Below are positions 11,371 through 21,985 of a DNA stretch of 64,000 bases, piece by piece; within the stretch, counting starts at the first letter, position 1; every line of letters starts with the position of its first letter. The position numbers and the translations under genes are program-made. The notes below the pieces were generated by a model. The model made no database searches, had not been told where the DNA came from, and was given only the letters and a program-made list of their open reading frames with translations. The DNA comes from Mugil cephalus (taxonomy: Eukaryota; Chordata; Actinopteri; Mugiliformes; Mugilidae), in the NCBI RefSeq assembly GCF_022458985.1, contig NC_061773.1, positions 1,184,001 to 1,248,000 on the forward strand, written 5' to 3'.

Positions 11371-14098
11371 TCACAGGGGAAGTGGTATCAACACAACTTG
11401 AATCTTGAGTCTTATGTTAATTTGATCAATATAAATCTGGCCCTTTAATCCAAAAATGAACAAGTAATTTAGGTGAGATTATAAAAAAGAATTCTTCTTT
11501 TAATGTTGTGTCCTTACAACCACAACACGAAGGACAACTCAGAGGTCCTGTCAACACTCATCCTTTCTGGGATCAGATGTGATATACAGCACCACAGGCT
11601 CTAACAGAGCGGCCCACCGTAGCTTTATCTGCTAACCCAAACTACTATATGTGCTTCTCCCTCCCTTTTCAAAATCCCAAGACGACCATCATTTTCACGA
11701 CCATCTTGCCCACTGCTTCTCCCCCTGTGTCTTTCTCTGCCCTATTCCACACCTGTGATGGGAAAAACAGAGCAGGGCCTCTTGCATCCCCAGAGTGGAT
11801 CTAGCAAGGGAATATGAGAGCCGAGGTCCCGTGTCCCCACTGCATATGCTCACAACACAGTTTGTAACAACGGAATGGACATCATTTGACACCATATTCT
11901 TCTTTTAGATTAACAAATCTTATTTTGTTTTAAGCTCAAGCTCACAGAGTGATGATTCTCCACAAGTAGCTGTGATCTTTATGTTCCACAAGTAGCGTTC
12001 AAGTGTGATACTTTATGTGTGCCATGAGGTTCCCTGGTTGGGACTGGCCACACATGATGGGGTCCTGCTGCAGATGGTCTTAGTCTGTGGCTCAGATGGT
12101 TATCTATTCTCCACTGGGTACCCACTCGGAGGATAGTCACTTCCTCGTCATTTCTAGATATGTTTAGACTGGAGTTTAGTTTATTATAATACAAAAAAGA
12201 AGGACGGATAAAACTTCACTTCAGTAAACACACAAACATGACCTTCCTCTGAATCCCCAGTGTTACTGCGTGTGACAGTGGGGGAAAGAGGGTTTCGTCC
12301 ATCTGTCATACTGGAAGTCCTCAGAGAGAAGCCAGCCCTACGGTGTGAACAGTATGTCATTGCGTGTGTGTTCATGTTGAAGAGGATAGACTGTATATGC
12401 AGCAATCAAAAAGTTCTACATTCAATTGTCGCAGTTTCTGACAGTCAGCAGCACGCCTAAGGTCATGTCAGCGGACTGAGAACATACCCCTCACCCCACA
12501 TATGTCTGCATCCACTTCAAAATCTGTGTTGTTAGAAACAGTGCTGACAAAGCGGTCATCAAATTGTTTGGAAAGCTTACAAAAAAAACACAGGAGAATG
12601 AACGTTCCTCTATATTTCATGGTCTCCCATCAACTTTAGAAATGGCCGGCATCTAAGCCAAACTTGAACCTCCCTCCAGCCCAGCACCGACCCTAGGGAG
12701 ACAGGGGTGATGTTGACCATGTGTCCTTCTGCTAACCATCTCAATGATGGACCCCACTATTGGGTAAAATAGACACCCCCTCCTCTGCTTGAACCCCTAA
12801 ACCCCCTTAACCCTTTCCTAAACCCTCTGTTGGCCCCCCCGTTGTGCGTGCTCATTGGCTGACCGCCTTCAGGCGTCCCTTTTCCACGGGCCCATTGTCT
12901 GGCCCCATAAGCAGCTTTGTTTCTGCATGTGCAGCTGGGATAGCCCGCTCAGCCATTAGCCACAACACGCTAAAGGGAGAGCGGGATAATATAATTACAA
13001 AACAAAAGTCAGGTGGCTCACGAGATCTGCACATTTGGGGGAGATGCGAGGACACGCTGGCGGGTGGCCAGCTATAATTTGATTATGAAGTTGTGTGAGT
13101 GACAAAAGAAACAATTGAATCTTTTTTTCCTTTTATTTGCCCCACCGTGATTTAATTTGATTCCATTGGGGATTTTAAAAGAGAGTTGTGTGAAAAGAGA
13201 GAAGATTTACTCTTCTAATTTCTAGAGTCACCAGCTCAGAAAATGCAATATTCTCTGACAAAATAGCAGGAGAAATTCTTCCCTGAGCTAACTTTATTGT
13301 CATGTTGCTGCAACATTTTAACTGCATGTGAGGCCTAAATCTGATGAATTGCTGAGGGCTAGAGTTTCCCTTCAAACTGACTGGTTCTGTGCTCTTGTTT
13401 TGCATGAATGCACACAGACCGGCGGACAATGGGATCAGTGGCAGATCCATCTCCTGTAATACTTTCTTTAAACAGGGCAGCAAGTGTGTCCCCCTGTTCT
13501 GTCGTCCGACCAGAATTTATCCTGTTAGTCACCCTAGATGAGTGAAAGAGTAAAATCAACCCCCATCCCAGCTGGACACACACACACATACACACACACA
13601 AGGATGCACCCATTCACACAGGCACACACACACTTAACCCCACACTGGGGAGTTACGCACATGCACAGCTTTATGGACAGCTGATAAGAACAGGTTTAGC
13701 TGGTGGTTACTGTTCAGAGCAGGTCAAGCAGAACTAGATCTGTTAGTGTTTTTTGTTCCTGTAGTTCATGCAGCAAAAGACTGCATTTAGTTTTTTTTTT
13801 TGTTGTTGTTGTTGTTTTGTTTTGTTGTTACATAAGACAATAAGCAATTGTGTCAAGTGTGCACATGCTCTTACGACTGAAGGGTTAGAGTCTGCATTGT
13901 GTCCGCTCAGGGTGTATAAAAACGCCCATTTTTGTTGCCCCATTAGGCACAGCTTGATTGTGCAACCCAGAGAGCATCACATTCTCATGCTCTATGCAAC
14001 TGCTCAGAAACGTTTCTCTGCAGATAAATCAGCTTTCTGGTTTACTCTTTCATTTATCATTAGAAAAAAAAATAGATTTGCTGCATTTGTTGCATGGC
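11371..14098. other. gene-free spacer between neurod4 and endou
   Basis: No coding exon is supported. The stretch contains CA-rich simple sequence near 13575-13635, a G/T homopolymer-rich patch near 13790-13830, and the non-coding candidate 12840-13200. Short frames are unrelated to known proteins. Confidence 0.5.
12840..13200. promoter_or_regulatory. candidate conserved non-coding element (enhancer?)
   Basis: This block is free of simple repeats and of the mobile elements seen elsewhere, with a composition distinct from the flanking DNA. It holds several AT-core words such as GATAATATAATTACAAAAC and AATTTGATTATGAAG, plus ACAATTGAAT and ACAAAAG-type SOX/HMG-like words. It lies between a developmental regulator (neurod4) and a non-developmental gene. 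Function is inferred only from texture and position. Confidence 0.25.
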
Positions 14099-14104
14099 TT
14101 TATT
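14099..14104 (-). terminator. candidate polyadenylation signal of endou
   Basis: AATAAA on the minus strand about 125 bp downstream of the endou stop. It is the nearest canonical hexamer. Confidence 0.5.
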
Positions 14105-14228
14105 ATGGTTGGTAGGGAACGAGTGTTACATTTATGTCACCTTATAACTTTTAAATTAATTTGGGAATATCATTTCTTTTACATTTCGATGTCAACTTGC
14201 TCAATGTTTAGTGAATATTTTCAAATTC

Positions 14229-17200
14229 TTAAGGGGTGGCAGGATAAGCAGAGGCAATGAACTTTTTTCCACCATCGTAGAAAGAGTTCTCCCAGGTGTA
14301 CGTCTGGATGCTGAGCTCCTTCCCTCCAAGGCTCAGATAACACCTGAAGATCAGGGAAATCAGAACATACATAAATCAGATAAAAAGAAAAAAGAAAAGA
14401 AAAACAACCCAAAAGGTTTACAGACCGTTTTCCCGGACGAGTGATGTAGCAGAGGCTGTAGATGGCCAAGTCAAACTCAGGGCTGCTGCCAATGACTGCA
14501 GAGCCGACCTGCTTGAAATAGCCTTCCCACATGAACTGCATCCCCAACACATCAGGATAAGATGTCCACTGAAGGCAAAAGAAAGACAATGAAGGCAGTT
14601 CTGCACATATTACAAGATGAATCAACGTATTAGTGTTTGTTGTGGATGGTTACAGGCCCATTGAAGCTGTGGCTGTAGTAGTTCAGCTGTCCACTTTTCT
14701 CAAGAAGATAAAACTGGATCCAATTGTGGAAACCGGACACCTTCCCTCCCTTGATCTCTCCTGTTAGAGAACGTATAGCCCAGAAATAAGAAAAAAAATA
14801 AAATTGCAAGTTCGTGTTGTGTTTAAATAGAAACTTGCTCCGTCCAAACCTGCGAAGATGTGTTCAAAGCCACTGGAGTCCATCTTGCCATTGTAGCGAG
14901 AGTACAGGCCAAACCACATCATTTTCAGATCTTGAATGAACTCTGCCTCTGATGCATAATAGCCTTTAAATAAAGAATAATATCTGTTGAAAAGTGGAAC
15001 TCGACCTGTATTTGAGTGATGCTGAGAATAGGTCTAGATAAGCTGGTACACATGGACCAGGTTACCCTTGTTGTTGAGGAAAGCGTACAGCTCCCTGCCC
15101 AACTCAGTGTTGGACATAGTCTCTTTGAGGAATGTATCCTGCTCAGCCAGCTGTTGAGAGGTGAAGCTCTCCGTCTGTCCAGTCATCCTCTGGTAGTTAT
15201 CCAGCACAGCCAGCAGAGCAGCATAGGTAGGCTTGGTGAAGAGAGTTTCCTCATCCAAGTAACGGAACAAGCTGAAGGTACAAACACAGAAAAGTATGTG
15301 AACACATCCAGAACAAGAAGAATGACAGTGAGTGAGTGAATGCAGTTCTGATGAAATTATCTTCTCACGGTTTGGAAGAGAGATCTGTCTGGGAGCTGGT
15401 CTGGGAGCTGGTCACCAGTGACTGAGAGTCAATGATCAGCTGTGAGGATGAAGCCTTGTTTGAGTCCAGAGCATACAGCGTCTCAGACAGAGCCTTGATT
15501 TCAGAGTCAGAGACCCCTTGGGTGACGCTTCCCCCGCCACCTGTACCTGTGTAACACAGAAACACACATAATGTCTCATATTTCTGTCAATAATAATTAG
15601 TAAGTAATTAATGTGTTTTTGTTGTTGATGGAAAATAGATATGTACATGCTCGTAGTTACAGGTGAGTATTATTTTTGATTTATGCTGATTTATTCTTAG
15701 ACTTAGACAGACTTTAATGATCCACAAGGGACATTAATTGGTCAAAGTAGCTTAGTTGTTACAAAGCAAATGAGCTGTTATACAGCTGGATAGAGCATGG
15801 TATAAAAGAAGTTGTGTAGCGTTCACTGTGGGAGAGGAGCTGAATCAGTCTGCTCCTCTGTCCTGCTAGTGTTTTGGATGGGATGGATTGCTCCATAACA
15901 AAGAGCAGTTTATCCCTCCTGTCTGTCGCTGAGACAAACACCTCCACCTACCTACCCATCACATGTATCTGTTGAGCCTACTGATGTCTTTGTCTTTGCT
16001 GGTACCATTCCCCCAGCAAACCTCAGCAGCAAACCTCAGTAAAGTACAGGACACATGCTACAACAGACTGGTAGAAAGACTCTAGTAACTCGTTGCACAC
16101 ATCGAAAGACACAAGCTTCCTGAGAAAGTAGAGTTTGCTCAGGCCCTTCTTCTACACAGCATCACTGTTGTCCCTCCAGTCCAGTCTGTTGTTCATGTGG
16201 ACTCCCGGGTACTTGTAGCTGTCCACTACTTCCACCTCCAGGCCCTGGATGGTGATGGGCTCCACTGGTGTCCTCTTCCTCCTGAAGCCAACGACCAGCT
16301 CCTTGGTCTTGTCCATGTTCAGGAGTAGGTTTACCTGGAACAACTCCACAAAGTCTACAGTCAGTGTCCTTTACTCCATCTCCATTCCATCTCTGATACA
16401 CCCTACCACTACAGAGTCATTAGAGAACTGCAGGTGGTAGGACCCAGAGCTGTATCAGAAATCAGAGGTGTAAAGAGTGAACAGATATAGAGATAGGGCA
16501 GTCCCCTGTGGTGCCCCCACATTACTGACAACAGTATCTGACGGGGAGTCCCCCAGCTGCATAAACTGGGCCCTGTCAGACAAGTAATCAGCAATCCAGG
16601 AGACAGTGGAGGAGCTGACACCCATCTTGAGCAACTTCTCACTTATCAGAAAGGACTGAATGGTGTAAAAAGCACTGGAGAAATCAAAGAACATGATCCT
16701 CACAGTGCCGATCCCACCATCCACGTGAGAGTGAGCTCACTGCAGCAGGTAGATTACAGCATCATCCACACCAACATGAGACTGATATGCAATCCGAAGA
16801 GGGTCCAAGACAGAGGCTACCAGGGTCTCAGCTGAGCCAGGACGAGTATCTCCAGAACCTTCATGACGTGTGACGTCAGTGCAACCGGTCTGAAATTGGT
16901 GAGGCCAGATGCTTCTTTGGCACCAGTACTATACAAACTGTTGTTCATAGTACCAGCATCCTTTCCAGGTTAAACAGGAAGTGCAAGATGTTTACATGGT
17001 CTGGGCCTACTGACTTGCCTTGCTTGACTTTCTCCAGCTGTGTTCTCATCTGAACAGGTGTCATAGACATAGGGTTGGTTTCCTCAGTGGGGGTGGGAGT
17101 TTGGGGTAGAGTAGAGGTGATAGGAAGGAAGGGGCAGAAGAGGATCCAGTGCTGAATCTATTAAAAAGAGATTTCAGTTCATATCTGGGCCTCCTGCTGC

Positions 17201-19848
17201 TTGGCTGGTGTTGTTCTGTTGGAGCTTGGCCTCCAGCTTCCTCCTGTAGGCATCCTTACACTCAGTTTCCACTGCATCCTCTTCAACTCACCCCTATCTC
17301 CAGATCTGAAGGCCTGCTTCTTCTTGTCCAGCAGATACTTCAGCTGGCTGGTGATCTTCTTGTTGTTATTTTGTCTAGCATGGTTTAGAGGAAAATAATA
17401 TTCCTCTACATTTATGAAACGACTGTTATTTACTGACTAATTCTAAATTTTAAGCTAAAAACACAAACCAGTTTTAAGAAATATATAGGTGTTAAAAAAT
17501 ATCTGGCTTCCATCTTTACCAATCATGCTATTCAAAATGCTGTTTACATCAGTATGTAGATGTTATAAAATGTCGATATGAGTATGTCAAGTTTGTACTT
17601 GTACTCCAGTTAAGAATGGTTAAACAAATGTGGCTAAACAGTGACACCCACTGGTCATTTAAAAAACAACCTACAGTTTGACCAAGAGAGGCTGGCAAAC
17701 AGTTACTTTTCACAACTAAATATGCCACAACGTAAGAATACTAATAAGCAGACATTGTTCCAAAAACAAAAACAAAACACTTTTTAAATAATACACAAGT
17801 GAATTTAAAAAAAAAAAAAAAAAAAAAGTGCTTGAATCAGTACTCACTGCAGAATATTTGCACTCTCATAGATTATTATGTACTTAGGGTAGTGGTGCTA
17901 ACTTAAGGGTCAGGCCCCTCCAGAGGGTCACCACATAATTCAGGGAAATAAGCTGTAAAGTGTTTTTGAAGGATCTTAAATAAATAAAAATAAAAATTTA
18001 CAGGTTCATATTTTGTTCTGCTTTTATCAGCATACATCTCTTTAAAAACTTCAGCCCTGATCATTTTGAGGATAACCAGTTAGATTTTTTTGAAAATGAA
18101 AATTTGAATTCCAAACTTTGTGAAGAGAGAGACTTTCTTATAGAAAATAATGTCATATGCTCTCACGCAACCATAATAATAGCCAAATACAGAGAGATAA
18201 TTTGACAATAATATGCATAATGATACACATGAGGATTAATTGGAGTAGCCTAGAAGAATTAAGAGTGAGTTAAGATCCACAGATCTTTGGATAAAAACTC
18301 AAAATGTTTGCGTACCGCAGCCTGGTGCTAAACTCTGTCATGTCCTAAGAGCATAACAGATATCTTGTAAATAAAATAAAAATCACAAATAACTAGTTGT
18401 CAAATCATCTAGTAAAAACTGTACTTTTCCTGCTGACACTCAGTGTATAAAGCCACATAGACTAGAAAGTACTCATGCTTCAAAACTGTATTTAATGGCG
18501 ACAGCGTAGCTATTTTAAAAAAAAAAATTTAACCCTATAAAAAATTTAAATAATAATAACATATCCAAGGTTGTAATAATCCTACACGAAAAATCCACTT
18601 TGCAATCAGATTATTAAAATGATATCAATATTTGTGATGTCATCACAACACGCTAGAATTAATTAAGCATTTGGTATTCATGATTAGTACTGAATCAAAT
18701 GATTTATGTAAAAAAAGGAAGGAGGAGGAAAAACATATTAACATGCTATTTTACAGCATTTTTGAAGAGAACACTTTTGACCTGTTATGGTACCAACACA
18801 ACTATTTTAAAACAGGATATAATGGTTAAATAATTGTATTTGTAGATTAAATTGGACTTAACTGTCAAAATGCTAAATAAACTAAGTAGTTTTCATGAAA
18901 TACAGTTCAGCAGCAAAGCACTCAATGTTTACTTTTGCTTGGATTTGTTTGCTTGGATTCTGTTGTGTGAAAGTGACCAGGTGTTGTAAACATGTGAGAC
19001 ATAACACACACAGAAGCTGAGCAACAAACCTGTGTGGCACGTGAGACAGGGTCAGTCACGGGTGACAAAGTCTTACTGCTACATCAAAAGAAATATGTAA
19101 TCTATAATAATATTTAGAAACAAAGGCAAACTAAGTCTTACCGCTACACAGGCTTGTGTAGTCGGTGCAGCAGTTATTGTACTGGGAGCACAAGGTGTTG
19201 CAGTGGCACAAGTTCTGAGAGTTGTAAGCCTCACCACATCTGCCTTGACAAGAATAGGCTCCACCTAGAAGAAAAAGAAAGAAATATGCAATCCATAATA
19301 GTATAATATAGAGACAAAAGCAAACAAAGTCTTACCGTCACAGAGGTCTGTGTAGTCGCTGCAGCAGTTATTGTGCTGGGAACACAAGCTGTTGCAGTGG
19401 CACGGGTTCTGAGAGTTGTAAGCCTCATCACACCTGCCTTTACAAGACAAAGCTGCCTCTGAAAAAAAAGAATAGAAATGAATATAAGTATTTAGAGTTT
19501 TCACAATAGAAATGTGTTTTGGCAGCACTGCAACACAGGAGCACTTGCCCTTGCACATTTCAGCGTAGTCTAAACAGCAGTCTCCGTAGCGCTCACATGC
19601 CGGGTTACACTGACAGGTGTAACTGGCGTCTGTTCCATAACCACAGCGACCCAGACATGAGTCCAGGGCGTCTGTAAACCAGCAGAATCTCAGTCAAACA
19701 GCACTGCATCAATATCTGATTTCATGTTACATGGTTGTAGTAAAGATTTAAAGCTCGTAAAAATTATAATAAAGCAGAAAACTCTCTTACTGATGAATCC
19801 CCGAGAGAACAGGGTCACACAAAGTACAAGGACAGCAGGCACCTTCAT
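14229..19848 (-). CDS. endou: secreted EndoU-family poly(U)-specific endoribonuclease with three somatomedin-B domains
   Basis: Ten exons in transcript order: 19848-19791, 19671-19549, 19458-19336, 19264-19142, 15546-15369, 15271-15066, 14963-14850, 14760-14654, 14568-14426, 14343-14229. They join in frame to 429 codons. Residues 1-19 are a signal peptide ([14 protein letters not shown]). Residues about 21-142 hold three 8-cysteine somatomedin-B domains, one per 123-nt exon. After a Ser/Gly/Gln linker, about 160-429 is the EndoU domain. The active-site candidates are His305 in FEHIFAGE, His320 in [10 protein letters not shown] and Lys363 in WEGYFK; the C-terminus ends [12 protein letters not shown], typical of the family. 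The enzyme cleaves RNA at uridylates in a metal-dependent manner. SMB2 and SMB3 are near-identical, implying recent exon duplication. The intron after SMB1 has a GC donor. The 3.6-kb intron 4 carries a dead LINE. Vertebrate paralogues exist, so the exact paralogue name is less certain than the family. Confidence 0.9.
15694..17397 (-). mobile_element. 5'-truncated, inactivated non-LTR retrotransposon (CR1/L2/Rex1 group)
   Basis: Minus-strand translation across several broken frames gives reverse-transcriptase blocks: [11 protein letters not shown] (block A region), then [20 protein letters not shown] (block B), then FSNDSVV where family members have FSDDSAV, then [12 protein letters not shown] and [15 protein letters not shown]. 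In-frame stops lie between blocks, and the catalytic Asp pair is changed to Asn-Asp, so the enzyme is dead. The 3' end on the minus strand is a short TAAGTC-type repeat tail (about 15694-15712). The same tail appears in the fragment at 60735-60825. It lies within intron 4 of endou, in the same orientation. Confidence 0.85.
17398..19060. other. AT-rich remainder of endou intron 4
   Basis: A-rich, low-complexity intron DNA with a 23-nt poly-A run near 17808-17827. No exon, RNA gene or recognisable mobile element is seen. Confidence 0.5.
19065..19458 (-). repeat. tandemly duplicated somatomedin-B exon units
   Basis: Exons 19336-19458 and 19142-19264 are both 123 nt and very similar, and so is their intron flank (words close to AAATATGCAATCCATAATA recur). 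The period is about 194 bp. At 19065-19085 a third donor boundary (AAAGTCTTACTGCTACA) is joined directly to the intron flank, as if a further unit had lost about 125 nt, that is its exon. Confidence 0.8.
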
Positions 19849-19902
19849 CTTGGCGCAGCAGCAACCTGAAAACAAGGTGATCACCCTGTTATCAGGGCCT
19901 CC

Positions 19903-19910
19903 CTTTTATA
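19903..19910 (-). promoter_or_regulatory. TATA box of endou
   Basis: TATAAAAG on the minus strand, 55-62 bp upstream of the endou start codon. It predicts a short 5' leader of roughly 25-30 nt and supports the chosen start. Confidence 0.65.
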
Positions 19911-21077
19911 GCAGCCTTACCATGACCAATCCAACTGTCATGTAAACCCAGCCCATTAATCATAATGTCTCTCCCTTAGCCATAATTCTTGTGGATTACA
20001 CATTTAGTTGTTGTACTTGTTTTATTTATGCAAGCTTTAGGTTAGGTATGGCATGTCGGAGAATTTGTCCTCGAACAAAGCTGCCACTTTTGAAAGGTGT
20101 GCTTAAAGAATTAAAAAGAAAGCCTATCTCTTCTCTGTGAAACTGCACACCTGCTTTGATGTATTAAAATAAGACTGTATCAAGTTATAAACAGCGATAA
20201 CAGGTTCAGGGATTTAGCAGTTTGGTTTAAAAAAAAATATTCAGAGTTCAGTAATTTAAAAGTAAAATGGCTTACTGCACATTGCATGGATTCCTCACAC
20301 AATACACAATAAAATGTATTTAAAGTACAGTTGTTCATCTTTTAGGACCCTTTTCTATTTCTCCCCCCAGAATGACCAGATGCTATTTTTCACAGGGTTT
20401 ATGCGATATGACCTGGAATACCTGGAGATTATCACGTGGTTCACTATCTCTAATCATGTTGAGGTCACGAGCTCACATGCTCCTGTGGAACTGCAAACAC
20501 TGTATATAAAAAATAAAATTATTTGAAGTTGAATTCCTGCTGTTTTAAGAAGAGGAGGTGTTGAGCTTTTGAAAGCTCAGAATAACAAGAAAAAAACAGA
20601 AGAGAGGAGGAGAACAGCAAAGAAAAAATATTGCCAACCTTTACGTTCCTGGAGTATACACCCTAATTAACTTTAACTTCAAGTTCAGGAACTGACACAC
20701 CCGAAGACAAAAGGCCGAGTCAGAGCAAAACAGCCATTGTCACTGCAGATCAGTGAGGAATGCAAACATTGACCAACCCATGACTCAATGCAGGAGAGCC
20801 AGCACTGGTCTTAGCAGTCAATTGAAAGACTAATGGTCAACTCTTGGCCAGAGAGGAGTAAAAATGAAAAATCCATCTCTTATTAGAGGAGGTGGGCTAG
20901 GACACCAGTTGTCAGTGAGTTTTAACACAAGTTACACCCCCAATAACTATTAGAGTCTGGAGGTTCTGGCCTTTAAACAACTCTAAACCACTGCAACCAC
21001 TCTGTGGAAAAAAAAAAAAAAAAAACAGGACAACACGCAAGTTAATCTGAACAACTTCCTGTAATTGCATGTGCCTT
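19911..21077. other. intergenic spacer between divergent endou and tsfm
   Basis: No coding exon is supported. There are a poly-A run near 21007-21024 and an ordinary AT-rich background. Confidence 0.5.
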
Positions 21078-21220
21078 GCAGTGGCATGCAAAAGTTTGGG
21101 CACCCCTGGTCAAAATTTGAAATGACGAAGTTACAGATGATACATTCCATTTCAGTGTTAAACAAAATCTTGTTTGTTGTCATCTTCTACATTTTAAAAA
21201 TAACAGGAAAGGGAAAAAAA
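21078..21220 (+). mobile_element. terminal fragment of a Tc1-like element
   Basis: It starts with the teleost Tc1-type terminus GCAGTGGCATGCAAAAGTTT followed by GGGCACCCCTGGTC. It breaks off in an A-rich stretch. No matching right end is present. Confidence 0.6.
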
Positions 21221-21777
21221 GGCCACAGCAGCTGCAACATTCGGATAGCAGGGTCAGAATTTATAAACAACATGAAAGCATGGATCCATCCTGTCTTCTA
21301 TCAACGGTTCAGGCTGGTGGAGGTGGCGTAATGGTGTGGGGGATATTTTCTTGGCACACTTTGGGTATTGCTGCTGACCATGTCCATCCCTTTATGACCA
21401 CAGTGTACCATCTTCTGACGGCTACTTCCAGCAGGATAATGCACCCTGACACAAAGCTCATATCATCTCAAACTGGTTTCTTGAACATGACAGTGAGTTC
21501 ACTTTACTAAAATGACCTCCAGAGTCACCAGATCTCAATCCAACAGAGCACCTTTGGGATGTGGTGGAACGGGAAATTCGCATCATAGATGTGCAGCCGA
21601 CAAATCTGCAGCAACTGCATGTGTTGCTATCATGTCAATATGGACCAAAATCTCTAAGGAATGTTTCCAACACCTTGTTGAAAGTATGCCACAGTGAATT
21701 AAGGAAGTTCTGAAGGCAAAAGGCGGTCCAACCTTTTACTACCAAGGTGTACCTAATAAAGGGGCTGGTGAGTGTAA
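21221..21777 (+). mobile_element. degraded Tc1/mariner transposase fragment
   Basis: Conceptual translation over shifted frames reads a transposase C-terminal half: AGGGGVMVWGIFSWHTLG, a damaged QQDN-PD-like stretch, a PDLNPTEHLWDVVEREIR-like stretch, then a terminus containing GGTGTACCTAATAAAG. Several frameshifts and stops make it inactive. It ends only about 200 bp before the tsfm start codon. Confidence 0.75.
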
Positions 21778-21879
21778 GTACAGTATATGTGTATAAGTGT
21801 ATGAACTGCTTTAATTTTTGACAGTTAATTGGATGCAGTTACCCTCCTCTACAATAGGGGGCGATGAGTTGCAATAAAA

Positions 21880-21985
21880 AAACTTCGCGGAAACATTTCA
21901 GTCCCTCTGCGGCTTCCTTCCACAGCGTGGATTTCAATGACATTCTGAGCTTTCATAAGACAACTCTATTCTCCAAACCTTAAAG
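21880..21985 (+). promoter_or_regulatory. probable tsfm promoter/leader
   Basis: There is no TATA box. The segment has GCGGAAAC and CTTCCTTCC words compatible with ETS-family (GABP/NRF2) sites, which are frequent in promoters of nuclear mitochondrial genes. Inference only. Confidence 0.3.
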
